Positions 6,133 to 12,912 are shown, counted from the stretch's first letter. The stretch: DNA of 18,895 bases from Bacillota bacterium (GCA_023434855.1 JAEYSJ010000194.1:1-18895); one strand, 5' to 3'. Notes: generated by a model not told the origin, from the letters alone. A program made the numbers and translations.

Positions 6133-6882
6133 TCATGCAACAATGACGTTCTTATTTGGAATAACTTTTACGTGAGTAGTCTCTGCAACGGTAGCGGCAA
6201 AAAACTGCTGGAGAAAACCAGCGGTTGAACGCTGGGCGCGGGGCAGCAAAATAGCTGTGACCTTATCGTAGACAGCGGCATCCTGTATGCCGTTGACCAT
6301 ATCAAATAGGTCGGCAGCTATTATCGCATTGCTTAGCAACCATAAATGGGCACTTGTGCCTTCATTATACATACCGCGCTCGGTGACAGTATAATGTGAA
6401 TAATTAAGCTGTGCCCATTCCTCGTATTCTTTATGTCCGCAAAACAGCTTTGCTCTGGCGTGGTGAGGCACACATAAATCTTGAACAAGGTGAATAGCCG
6501 CACCAAGAAAAAATACAGCTTTAGCGTAATCTTTTTCTTGCATATTAGTTAATGCGCAATGGTAATAATACTGGAAATCTTCCGTAGCATTGGCGAAATG
6601 CCATAGTCCCCTATTAGTGAGTGGTTCGAAGTAATGGCCAATATTCTTCCACCCTTTATCGGCCCAATATACGCCACCATTTAGTTCAGTTAGGTATTGC
6701 TCAAAGAAAGCGGCGCAATGAGTAAATCCATCTGTTCGTAAAATCTTAACTGCCTGACGGTTACAAAATTCGTGAGTAATTCCAGGACGGTCTAGTAAAC
6801 TTTGCATAGGGCTTGCTGCAGTTAACAGAAGCTTTACTCCAGTAACCACAGGCAAATATTTTCCCAGGATACCAGTTTGCAT
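6133..6882 (-). CDS. Zinc-dependent phospholipase C-like protein
   Basis: A 249-residue protein with the metal-ligand spacing of the bacterial zinc phospholipase C / S1-P1 nuclease fold: His37 (in ITHEF), Asp75, His83 or His95, then His131-x3-Asp135, His141 and His150-x3-Glu154 within GAAIHLVQDLCVPHH and GHKEYEEW. These match the H-xxx-D-x5-H and H-xxx-E arrangement of Clostridium alpha-toxin and Bacillus cereus PLC. Family members hydrolyse phospholipids to diacylglycerol and a phospho-headgroup. The N-terminus is only mildly hydrophobic (about residues 10-24) and lacks a clear signal peptidase site, and the N-terminal Trp ligand of secreted PLCs is missing, so it may act inside the cell or on another phosphoester. 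It lies 11 bases after the glycosyltransferase gene, with its AAGGAGG overlapping that stop codon. Confidence 0.82.
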   Translation of the reverse strand: MQTGILGKYLPVVTGVKLLLTAASPMQSLLDRPGITHEFCNRQAVKILRTDGFTHCAAFFEQYLTELNGGVYWADKGWKNIGHYFEPLTNRGLWHFANATEDFQYYYHCALTNMQEKDYAKAVFFLGAAIHLVQDLCVPHHARAKLFCGHKEYEEWAQLNYSHYTVTERGMYNEGTSAHLWLLSNAIIAADLFDMVNGIQDAAVYDKVTAILLPRAQRSTAGFLQQFFAATVAETTHVKVIPNKNVIVA

Positions 6883-6893
6883 ATTGTGCCTCC

Positions 6894-8036
6894 TTATATT
6901 CCAGCAGCCTTACTGTGCTGGTCATCATTCATTACTAAAATTTTAATAATATCGAATGCCGCCAGGGGACGGGCAATTTTTTGTGCTTTTACTTTCATAA
7001 ATGCTAATCTGTCTGGATGATCTAATAAAGTTTCAATGCACTTTGCTAATTGACAATTCTTTTTTATCCAAATGCCTGCTTCCTTGCTGTTAATGAAAGC
7101 GGCATTTTCTTCTTCCTGACCTGGAATAGGCTGGTATAATAGCATTGGCAGTCCAGCGGTTAACGCTTCGCTAATAGTCAAAGCCCCAGGTTTGGTAACT
7201 AATAAATTTGCGCAAGCCATCCATTCTTGAATATTTTGTGCATAACCCAGAACTTTTACTTTATGAGTAGAAAGAATGGCTTCTTTATTCAGGCTATGCT
7301 GAAGAGCGGCATTTTTACCGGCAACCACCACCAATTGCAACACTGGCTGTATTTGATTTAGGTGATTTAGCGCTTCTTGTATCCCGCCTAAGCCTAACCC
7401 TCCTCCCATTAGCAGCACAATCGGGTATTTTTCATCTAATCCCATATGGCGAATAATCGTTTGACGGTCAAAGGGCAAGTTGGTGTGAATGATCGGAATG
7501 CCAGTTACATGAATGCGTTCCCGGAGAATGCCTTCCGCCAATAAGCTTGCTCGCATTTCATCATGTGCTACAAAATATGCATCAACTTGTTGATAAACCC
7601 ATAACTTGTGTATTGCAAAATCAGTAACAACAGCAGCTAAAGTGGCCGATGTCTTGCCTAATTTTTTTAAATATGCCGCTGCAATGCAAGGAAAGGGATG
7701 AGTACAGATAATAATATCAGGTTGATAACGGTCAATAAGCCGCTGCATACTTTTTTTCATAATTCGGGCTAACATATTTCCCATGTTGATGTTTGAGGAA
7801 GAATGCGTCCAATGGTACAGCAAGTCGTATATATTAGGGGAAATATTGATCATTTTTAAATAAGCTTCTTTTATAAAGAAATTCAAATAAGAATTTTCTT
7901 CGGCGGTAAAATCAACTAAATGAGTATTTATATGCGAATACTGGCTCTGTATTTGCTTTTCTATTGCTTTGGCTGCCTGAAGATGCCCTGAACCGATAGA
8001 AGCAGACACAATTAATATGTTTTCTGGTGCCGGCAT
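6894..8036 (-). CDS. MGDG synthase/UgtP-type diacylglycerol glycosyltransferase (GT28)
   Basis: A 380-residue protein with the two-domain GT-B layout of monogalactosyldiacylglycerol synthases and the Firmicute processive diacylglycerol glucosyltransferases. The N-terminal domain opens with ILIVSASIGSGHLQAAKAI (residues 7-25), the acceptor and membrane-binding loop of the family, and has TDFAIHKLWV in the middle. The C-terminal nucleotide-sugar domain has LLMGGGLGLGGI and KPGALTISEALTAGLPMLL followed by PGQEEENA, as in GT28 enzymes. It probably transfers glucose or galactose from a UDP-sugar to diacylglycerol at the inner membrane face. A GGAGTGAG ribosome binding site precedes the ATG. Sugar and acceptor cannot be read from the sequence; it might also act in spore or envelope glycolipid synthesis. 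Confidence 0.88.
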   Translation of the reverse strand: MPAPENILIVSASIGSGHLQAAKAIEKQIQSQYSHINTHLVDFTAEENSYLNFFIKEAYLKMINISPNIYDLLYHWTHSSSNINMGNMLARIMKKSMQRLIDRYQPDIIICTHPFPCIAAAYLKKLGKTSATLAAVVTDFAIHKLWVYQQVDAYFVAHDEMRASLLAEGILRERIHVTGIPIIHTNLPFDRQTIIRHMGLDEKYPIVLLMGGGLGLGGIQEALNHLNQIQPVLQLVVVAGKNAALQHSLNKEAILSTHKVKVLGYAQNIQEWMACANLLVTKPGALTISEALTAGLPMLLYQPIPGQEEENAAFINSKEAGIWIKKNCQLAKCIETLLDHPDRLAFMKVKAQKIARPLAAFDIIKILVMNDDQHSKAAGI

Positions 8037-8123
8037 ATTCTCACTCCTATCTTAAATTCTATTATTAGCATACCATCAAACGTTTGTACTACTTGTTAAG
8101 AACAGATTAAATACATGTTAAAA

Positions 8124-8159
8124 TGTAAAAAAAAGACTCAAATTGAGTCTTTTTTTACA
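8124..8159. terminator. Intrinsic terminator after spoVAF
   Basis: GACTCAA (8135-8141) pairs with TTGAGTC (8143-8149), flanked by an eight-A run on the left and a seven-T run on the right. It ends the spoVAF transcript (minus strand) and has U-tracts in both directions. Confidence 0.9.
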
Positions 8160-8164
8160 TCTTC

Positions 8165-9649
8165 TTATTTATTTCCGTCTTCTCTATCTTTATCCTGCGG
8201 TTTTAAGACAGCTGGCCGTAAAAGTTTATTAGGTAAAGGTAAACGTAAAAGGACATCTTTCATTCCTTTGTAATCGAATGGTATAGCAGGCCAAAAATAT
8301 GGAACACCAAAAGACTTAGTAAATACCATAATAAGGAAAATACCGAGTAAACCAATTAATAAGCCAGGTAGTTTAAAGAACATTACCAGCACTAATAATA
8401 TTATTCTAAATAATCGAATAGCCATACTAAACTCGATGCTAGGACTGGCAAAAGCGCCTACCGCCGCTACTGCAGTATAAAATACTACTTCGTTGCCGAA
8501 CAAACCAACTTTGGTGGCGAATTCACCTAACATAAATGCTCCAATGAAACCGAGAGCAGTTGACTGAGCAGTTGGTACATGAACGGTAGCCATACGCACT
8601 AACTCAATACCTATTTCAGCTAAAATAAATTGCAATCCAAGAGGTATGATGCCTGGGTCACGTGGCCCAAGGAAAGCTAATGAAGCCGGCAGTAAATGTC
8701 GCTGGAAAACCAGTGCTAACCATAAGGGTGGTAATAGTAGCGAAAATACAATTCCTAATAATCGTACCAAACGTAAGTAGGAACCAACTACGACATGCTG
8801 ATGGAATTCTTCCACATGTTGCACATGTTGCCAAACGGTGGTTGGCAAAATCATTATGTTGGGAGAAGTATCGACTACAAGGCAAACATGTCCTTCTAAT
8901 AAATGTACTGCCGCTACATCAGGACGTTCGGTGTAACGTACCAAAGGTAAAGGATTCCACTTGCTGCCGGCAACAATATACTCTTCTATCGCTTTTTCCG
9001 CCATCGGAATGCCGTCAATACTTATGGAATTTAGCCTATGCTTTACAGTTTCTACAAGTTTTGGATTTGTAATATCTTTTATATAACAAACTGCTATATC
9101 AGTCTGAGAGCGAGTGCCTATTTTAATTATCTCAAACCGCAGGTTTGGGTCACGCAAACGACGGCGAATTAACGCTGTATTAAATGGTAAAGTTTCAACA
9201 AAAGAATCTCTTGACCCTCGAGTCACTTTCTCAATATTTGATTCGTTAGGCATTCTGGCCGGGTATGCCCTGGCATCGAATATTATTAATTCTTCTTCCC
9301 CATCGACGAGAAAGATTAGTTCTCCTGACAACAAACTGGTGACGGCATCATTCATATTATCAACTAATTTAACCTGGGAATGGGTAGCCCGCGAATAAAA
9401 TAACTTTTGTAAAGTATTAATAGATAATTCGTCCTGGTTAACGGCAGTCATATCTTCAAAAATATTGGTTAACAATATATCATTGGTCATACCGTTAATA
9501 GAAAAAGACGCTGCCCGTTTTCTGCCAACCTTGTATTCCCGAAAAATAATATCAAAATTTTCGCCAACATCCAATAATTCTTTTAAATAATTTATATTAT
9601 TGTCAAGATTTTTATCAATTTTTCGTTGCTCATTAACTTCCTTTTCCAT
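8165..9649 (-). CDS. spoVAF: Spore germination protein SpoVAF (GerA family)
   Basis: A 494-residue member of the GerA family. A soluble N-terminal half (to about residue 285) carries YLKELLDVGENFDIIFREY and GRKRAASFSINGMTND, and the C-terminal half is hydrophobic with about five to six membrane spans, including LLPPLWLALVF and IEFSMAIRLFRIILLVLV. SpoVAF sits in the inner spore membrane and in B. subtilis assists dipicolinate release during germination with SpoVAEa. The SpoVAF rather than GerAA identity rests on its position right after spoVAEa. A GTG at 9659-9661 abuts the GGAG, so ATG 9647-9649 is preferred (spacing about 11). It overlaps spoVAEa by 17 bases. C-terminal tail is charged. Confidence 0.93.
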   Translation of the reverse strand: MEKEVNEQRKIDKNLDNNINYLKELLDVGENFDIIFREYKVGRKRAASFSINGMTNDILLTNIFEDMTAVNQDELSINTLQKLFYSRATHSQVKLVDNMNDAVTSLLSGELIFLVDGEEELIIFDARAYPARMPNESNIEKVTRGSRDSFVETLPFNTALIRRRLRDPNLRFEIIKIGTRSQTDIAVCYIKDITNPKLVETVKHRLNSISIDGIPMAEKAIEEYIVAGSKWNPLPLVRYTERPDVAAVHLLEGHVCLVVDTSPNIMILPTTVWQHVQHVEEFHQHVVVGSYLRLVRLLGIVFSLLLPPLWLALVFQRHLLPASLAFLGPRDPGIIPLGLQFILAEIGIELVRMATVHVPTAQSTALGFIGAFMLGEFATKVGLFGNEVVFYTAVAAVGAFASPSIEFSMAIRLFRIILLVLVMFFKLPGLLIGLLGIFLIMVFTKSFGVPYFWPAIPFDYKGMKDVLLRLPLPNKLLRPAVLKPQDKDREDGNK

Positions 9650-10220
9650 ATTTAATGCCACTCCGTTTCAAAATCTCTTCAATGGCTTTTCGGGTTATTG
9701 GAGCACCACGTCTAATATCATCAGCCTTATCCATTTTACCAACATCGCCGACACCGATAATAACAGGCACATCAATATCATTCAGGACGTCAACAGTATC
9801 GCCGGTAATTATACAATTGTCCCCACCATTTTTGACCATGCCGTATTTGTCTACCGACTCGTCTATCATATGACCATCAGAGTCTATACAAGCATCTACT
9901 TTAATTCCCTCTATGCCGGTAGTATTTGAAGCTACGGCAACTACACCAAGTACCTCAACGTCAGGATGAGAAGCAACGTATTCCATGGCTTTTTCTCCTT
10001 TACCTTTATCACGTCTGCCACGATCATCAAACATTACCAAGACAGGGTCGTGATGAACAGATTGCAGCAGTTTTACTATTTCTTGTCCGGTAATAGGTGT
10101 AGGATTGCCAGCTGAAGCGGATATACAGCGCAGTCCAAGTGATTTTGCAATATCTTCTACTACATGTTGAGCGACACGGTCACCATCTGTTACCAATATA
10201 ACTTTTGTTTTATCCGACAA
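9633..10220 (-). CDS. spoVAEA: Stage V sporulation protein AEa
   Basis: A soluble protein of about 195 residues matching SpoVAEa: the N-terminal KTKVILVTDGDRVAQHVVE, then SASAGNPTPITGQEIVKLL, a TOPRIM-like VLVMFDDRGRRDKGKGE (DxRG-type) core, VLGVVAVASNTTGIEGIKVDACID and a C-terminal VPVIIGVGDVGKMDKADD. In B. subtilis it associates with SpoVAF and the channel proteins at the spore inner membrane in dipicolinate traffic. Start choice: the GAGGTGAT site leaves only 0-3 bases before GTG (10229) or ATG (10226), while TTG at 10218-10220 is well placed; the differences are three residues. Unusually, spoVAC, spoVAD and spoVAEb are not upstream. The preceding gene ends 13 bases away. Confidence 0.93.
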   Translation of the reverse strand: MSDKTKVILVTDGDRVAQHVVEDIAKSLGLRCISASAGNPTPITGQEIVKLLQSVHHDPVLVMFDDRGRRDKGKGEKAMEYVASHPDVEVLGVVAVASNTTGIEGIKVDACIDSDGHMIDESVDKYGMVKNGGDNCIITGDTVDVLNDIDVPVIIGVGDVGKMDKADDIRRGAPITRKAIEEILKRSGIKYGKGS

Positions 10221-10233
10221 TATCATCACCTCA

Positions 10234-10938
10234 TTACTTTTGTGTATTATTTTTTTCTCCCAGTAAATTACTTATTTTATTGGCTACTTTCTCACTTTCA
10301 CTTATAACTTGTTTAAGCTTTTTCAAGCTGACTTCAAGCTCATTGGCCAGCTCATATTGTGCCTGAGCTAAAACTTGTGCTGCTGTTTGCGCAGTTATGC
10401 TGGTGTTCTTATTTTTCTGCTGGCTGGTTCCTTGTATTTCTTGAGCATAAATTGCAGCATCATTATTTGCAGTATCATTATTTGCAGCATTACTTCCCTG
10501 CTGACTTACTTTCTTAAACAGACTTTGAAGTTCTTGGGAAATCTTATCAACTTGGTTTGAAGACTTTGACGGGGTATCCTGTTCTGGAAGAGTACTATTA
10601 TTTGCGAACTGATTTTGTTTATTATTTTTTGACTGCTGAGAATTTACTCCAGAATTCGGCTGAATATCTTCCAATTGCCGGCTAACTTTTTCTAACAATC
10701 CGATAATTTCCTGATTGTTTCCATCAGTATTCTGATCCAATTTTGCCTGGGCCTGCAAAAAAACTTGAGCCATGTCTGCTAATATTTGATTGTTATCACT
10801 TGTATCAGTATTTGTTTGCTCATTCATTCTCATAGCGGTTGCTGTTTTCTTCTGAGGCTTATATTGTTGGTCTTGCGCATACTCTTCATCGTTTTGAATA
10901 GGATAGCTTATTACTCGTCGCGGTAATCGCTTTGGCAT
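10234..10938 (-). CDS. Asn/Gln-rich coiled-coil protein of unknown function
   Basis: A 234-residue soluble protein. The frame is open for another 40 codons upstream, but ATG 10936-10938 has a GAGGTGAT ribosome binding site and starts the basic motif MPKRLPRRVISYP, so this start is used. The composition is dominated by Asn, Gln, Ser and Lys. Helical segments lie at about 50-100 (ILADMAQVFLQAQAKLDQ, LLEKVSRQLEDI), 130-145 and 185-230 (AAQVLAQAQYELANELEVSL), giving likely coiled coils separated by disordered linkers. A 15-base tandem repeat encodes AANND/TANND. It has no membrane span or enzyme motif. It is transcribed with spoVAEa-spoVAF, so a spore structural or germination role is likely. I do not recognise a family. 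Confidence 0.85.
   Translation of the reverse strand: MPKRLPRRVISYPIQNDEEYAQDQQYKPQKKTATAMRMNEQTNTDTSDNNQILADMAQVFLQAQAKLDQNTDGNNQEIIGLLEKVSRQLEDIQPNSGVNSQQSKNNKQNQFANNSTLPEQDTPSKSSNQVDKISQELQSLFKKVSQQGSNAANNDTANNDAAIYAQEIQGTSQQKNKNTSITAQTAAQVLAQAQYELANELEVSLKKLKQVISESEKVANKISNLLGEKNNTQK
10452..10490. repeat. 15-bp tandem repeat inside the Asn/Gln-rich gene
   Basis: Two full units differing at one base (TTGCAGCATCATTAT and TTGCAGTATCATTAT on the plus strand) plus the first part of a third. They encode repeated NND-type residues in a low-complexity linker, so repeat-number variation would be in frame. Confidence 0.7.
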
Positions 10939-11048
10939 AAAAATCACCTCACATTGCATTAGTAATAGCATAATGTAGTATGTTAGATCACAGATAATAC
11001 AAAAAGTAATACCATAAGGAAATACAATTGAATAGTAGACCTTTGGTT

Positions 11049-11447
11049 CTATCCCCAAATCAATTGACAGGCGTTAACCAAAAAAGAAAGTATTGCTAAT
11101 CGTAAGTTTATAACAGCAAACGGAGATTTTAGGCAAGCCGTAGAGGCAATCAGATTACCGGTTTTTTCAAATTCCACTCCACCTGCGGTGGAACTGACAA
11201 TATAATTAGTTAAAGAACCGCTAAATACGATGAGAGCATCAATAATTCCATTGCTGTTAGAGTTACTGACCACAGTATTACCAAATGCTCCAGCTGCTAT
11301 AATTGTATCTATATGTCCGTGAAGAAATATAGCCATGAGGATTTTTCCAAGTTCTTGGATTGATGCGGCCAAAAGTACATAATGAGGATAACGCAAACCA
11401 ATCAAAAATACTGTTATGAAAAGTCCAATAATATCAATAGCAATCAT
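11049..11447 (-). CDS. Membrane protein resembling a site-2 protease without zinc ligands
   Basis: A 132-residue hydrophobic protein with an AAAGGA ribosome binding site. Three to four membrane segments are visible (about 4-18, 23-44, 68-86, 108-130). The layout recalls a short M50 protease: QELGK at 31-35 stands where HExxH would be, SGSLTN at 76-81 resembles the GPxxN motif, and VINLRLAILSFLVN at 112-125 resembles the stretch before NPxPxLDG, which is missing. The first His is Gln, the second His is Lys, and the Asp ligand is absent, so if the relationship is real the protein cannot be a zinc protease. The relation is an inference by eye. It lies 110 bases upstream of the Asn/Gln-rich gene, in the operon leading to spoVAEa-spoVAF. 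Confidence 0.8.
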   Translation of the reverse strand: MIAIDIIGLFITVFLIGLRYPHYVLLAASIQELGKILMAIFLHGHIDTIIAAGAFGNTVVSNSNSNGIIDALIVFSGSLTNYIVSSTAGGVEFEKTGNLIASTACLKSPFAVINLRLAILSFLVNACQLIWG

Positions 11448-11498
11448 ATCTTTATCCTTTGGGATTTGTATTTATGTAATTGGAGGTATGGGCTTATA

Positions 11499-11546
11499 TT
11501 ATCGGTTTTCTATGAAATTCCTAATATTTCTAGATTTCTTGGTCAT
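11499..11546 (-). CDS. Possible 15-codon leader peptide
   Basis: The ATG at 11544-11546 follows an almost ideal ribosome binding site, GGAGGTGA with four bases spacing, the best in the window. It would encode the basic peptide MTKKSRNIRNFIENR and stop at TAA, 51 bases before the start of the site-2-protease-like gene. A single-base shift near its end would continue 19 codons and stop at a TGA overlapping the next ATG. It could be a real microprotein, a regulatory leader, or the remnant of a longer gene. Confidence 0.4.
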   Translation of the reverse strand: MTKKSRNIRNFIENR

Positions 11547-11607
11547 GGTATCACCTCCATTTGTATTGTGACCATAGCTATCTAAAATAATGCATTAATG
11601 AAAGAAA

Positions 11608-11636
11608 GAAGGGAGCGCTTAACGAGCGCTCCCTTC
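11608..11636 (-). terminator. Intrinsic terminator after dodecin
   Basis: Perfect 12-base GC-rich arms (11608-11619 and 11625-11636, loop TAACG), starting 11 bases after the dodecin stop, followed on the minus strand by TTTCTTTCATT. It separates dodecin from the operon that follows. Confidence 0.85.
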
Positions 11637-11647
11637 CCGAAAATATT

Positions 11648-11845
11648 TTAATGAACTTGGAATGCGACTTTTACGTCTGCTTTATATTCTGCAATGTGAC
11701 CATTATCAATATTTGCAGTGAAGTTGGTTACTTCTACACCCAGAATGTCGTCAATAGTTTTCGACGCTTCCATTACGGCATTATCCACTGCATCAGTCCA
11801 ATTATGACGCGAAGTACCAACTAGTTCAATTACTTTTACAACCAT
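11648..11845 (-). CDS. Dodecin family flavin-binding protein
   Basis: This 65-residue protein matches the dodecin family: VVKVIELVGTSRHNWTDAVD at the N-terminus, then helix AVMEASKTIDDILGVEV and strands ending KADVKVAFQVH. Dodecins form hollow 12-subunit shells that store or buffer flavins and sometimes CoA; the Trp in NWTDA (residue 16 here lies in the right helix start) usually stacks on the isoalloxazine ring. A GGAGG ribosome binding site precedes the ATG, and a terminator follows, so it is probably a single-gene transcript. Its position between sigF and the spoVA genes is unusual and may mean use in spore formation, though insertion without functional link is possible. Confidence 0.95.
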   Translation of the reverse strand: MVVKVIELVGTSRHNWTDAVDNAVMEASKTIDDILGVEVTNFTANIDNGHIAEYKADVKVAFQVH

Positions 11846-11940
11846 ATTTATGCCTCCCTGTGTTAAAAATATATGTTTACATTTATAGTGTGTACATTGC
11901 CAAAAATGTTATACTTGTCAACAATGAACTAAAAATAAAA

Positions 11941-12099
11941 TTAACTTACAACTGCATCGTCGGTATAATTGCCCAAAACCTGTTTCGCCCGGACCGGAAC
12001 CTTTTTCGGCATGTCGTCCCAATAATAATACCAGGCCATAGCACTGCCGGTTACAGCAGTAATTAGGGCAATGATAATTATGTATGCTTTTTTCCTCAC
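11941..12099 (-). CDS. 52-residue membrane-anchored small protein
   Basis: A GTG start (12097-12099) behind GAGGTGAT opens a frame beginning MRKKAYIIIIALITAVTGSA and ending TDDAVVS. Residues 5-22 form one membrane span after a basic RKK, so the C-terminus should face outward; a signal-peptide reading with cleavage after SAMA (19-22) is also possible. The exposed part starts WYYYWDDMPKKVPVRAKQ and is polar. A longer frame in another phase across the same place has no ribosome binding site and is rejected. The gene lies 57 bases downstream of the sigF terminator and has a TATAAT inside a perfect palindrome. No family recognised. Confidence 0.7.
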   Translation of the reverse strand: MRKKAYIIIIALITAVTGSAMAWYYYWDDMPKKVPVRAKQVLGNYTDDAVVS

Positions 12100-12109
12100 C
12101 AAAATCACC

Positions 12110-12144
12110 TCGCATTCTATTATACCCTGAATAATAGAATGCGA
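12110..12144. repeat. Palindrome spanning the TATAAT before the 52-residue gene
   Basis: Perfect 14-base arms (12110-12123 and 12131-12144, loop ACCCTGA). On the minus strand a TATAAT (12119-12124) lies within it and the ribosome binding site GAGGTGAT (12104-12111) touches its edge. It could be an operator over the promoter, or a hairpin hiding the ribosome binding site in read-through RNA from sigF. Confidence 0.65.
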
Positions 12145-12155
12145 TTAAGGCAAGT

Positions 12156-12193
12156 AAAAAAACAGACCTCATTAATTTTGTTAAGAGGTCTGT
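12156..12193 (-). terminator. Terminator overlapping the end of sigF
   Basis: ACAGACCTC (minus strand, 12185-12193) pairs with GAGGTCTGT (12162-12170), followed by seven T residues. The last three sense codons and the stop of sigF are inside the hairpin. It closes the spoIIA operon. Confidence 0.9.
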
Positions 12194-12912
12194 AAATATT
12201 CCCTAATTAATTTGAGTGCATGCTTTTCAATTCTTGATACCTGTACCTGAGACAGGCCGATTATTGTGGCTATTTCAGCCTGTGTTCTGTCTTCAAAAAA
12301 ACGTAAGTAAATTACTTTACGTTCTTTAACCGGCAAACGGGATATTACTTCTTTAAGAGCTAATTTTTCAAAATATGCGTTGTCTTGTCCATCACTGCAT
12401 TTTATTTGATCTAACAATAATATGGGATCACCGTCATCATGGAATGTATGGTCATATAAGGACGCCATCGGCTGAATCGCTTCCAGCGCAGATACAATTT
12501 CCTGCGGAGCCAATGCTAAATCTTTTGCGACTTCACCAATTGTAGGTTCTCGTCCCAACAATCCTTGTAGTTTTTCCTGAGCACGATGTATGCGATGTGC
12601 CAGCTCTTTAACAGGGCGACTGACTTTTACCGGATTATCGTCCCGTATATACCGGCGTATTTCGCCAATAATCATGGGAACTGCATAAGTCGAAAATTTA
12701 ACGCTGAAATTTATGTCAAATCGTTCAATAGATTTTATCAAACCAATGCAGCCAATTTGGAATAAATCATCCCATTCGTAGCCCCTGTTGGTAAAGCGGT
12801 GGACGATGCTTCTTACCAGGTTAAGATTATTTTCCAAAATACATTCTTTGGCAAGCTTATCTCCTGCCTGGGCTTTACAGATCAGATCTTTTAATTCTTC
12901 ATCACCAAGCAT
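12181..12912 (-). CDS. sigF: RNA polymerase sporulation sigma factor F
   Basis: A 243-residue sigma-70 group 3 protein. Region 2 reads DLFQIGCIGLIKSIERFDINFSVKFSTYAVPMIIGEIRRYIRDD (about 48-91), region 3 begins VKVSRPVKELAHRI, and region 4 ends with a helix-turn-helix RTQAEIATIIGLSQVQVSRIEKHAL (about 208-233). SigF directs the first forespore-specific transcription and is held inactive by SpoIIAB until SpoIIAA releases it. The assignment over SigG, its close paralog, is fixed by position right after spoIIAB. The GGTGGG ribosome binding site overlaps the spoIIAB stop. B. subtilis SigF is 255 residues, so length fits. Confidence 0.97.
   Translation of the reverse strand: MLGDEELKDLICKAQAGDKLAKECILENNLNLVRSIVHRFTNRGYEWDDLFQIGCIGLIKSIERFDINFSVKFSTYAVPMIIGEIRRYIRDDNPVKVSRPVKELAHRIHRAQEKLQGLLGREPTIGEVAKDLALAPQEIVSALEAIQPMASLYDHTFHDDGDPILLLDQIKCSDGQDNAYFEKLALKEVISRLPVKERKVIYLRFFEDRTQAEIATIIGLSQVQVSRIEKHALKLIREYLQTS

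Noticed and set aside
10939..11058. 40-codon N-terminal extension of the Asn/Gln-rich protein
   Set aside because: It overlaps the end of the previous gene, lacks a ribosome binding site, and the internal ATG has GAGGTGAT.
11564..11593. Sigma-G promoter for the spoVA-type operon
   Set aside because: GCATT-18-CACAATA has two mismatches and would start transcription inside the ribosome binding site of the 15-codon ORF.
11893..11921. Sigma-A promoter of dodecin
   Set aside because: A perfect TTGACA (11916-11921) is present, but no acceptable -10 lies 16-18 bases later; the nearest TATAAA is 28 bases away.
11918..12172. 84-codon frame on the minus strand starting MRSVFLLALIAFYYSG
   Set aside because: It runs through the sigF terminator, has no ribosome binding site and overlaps the GTG-started 52-residue gene in another phase, which has a good one.
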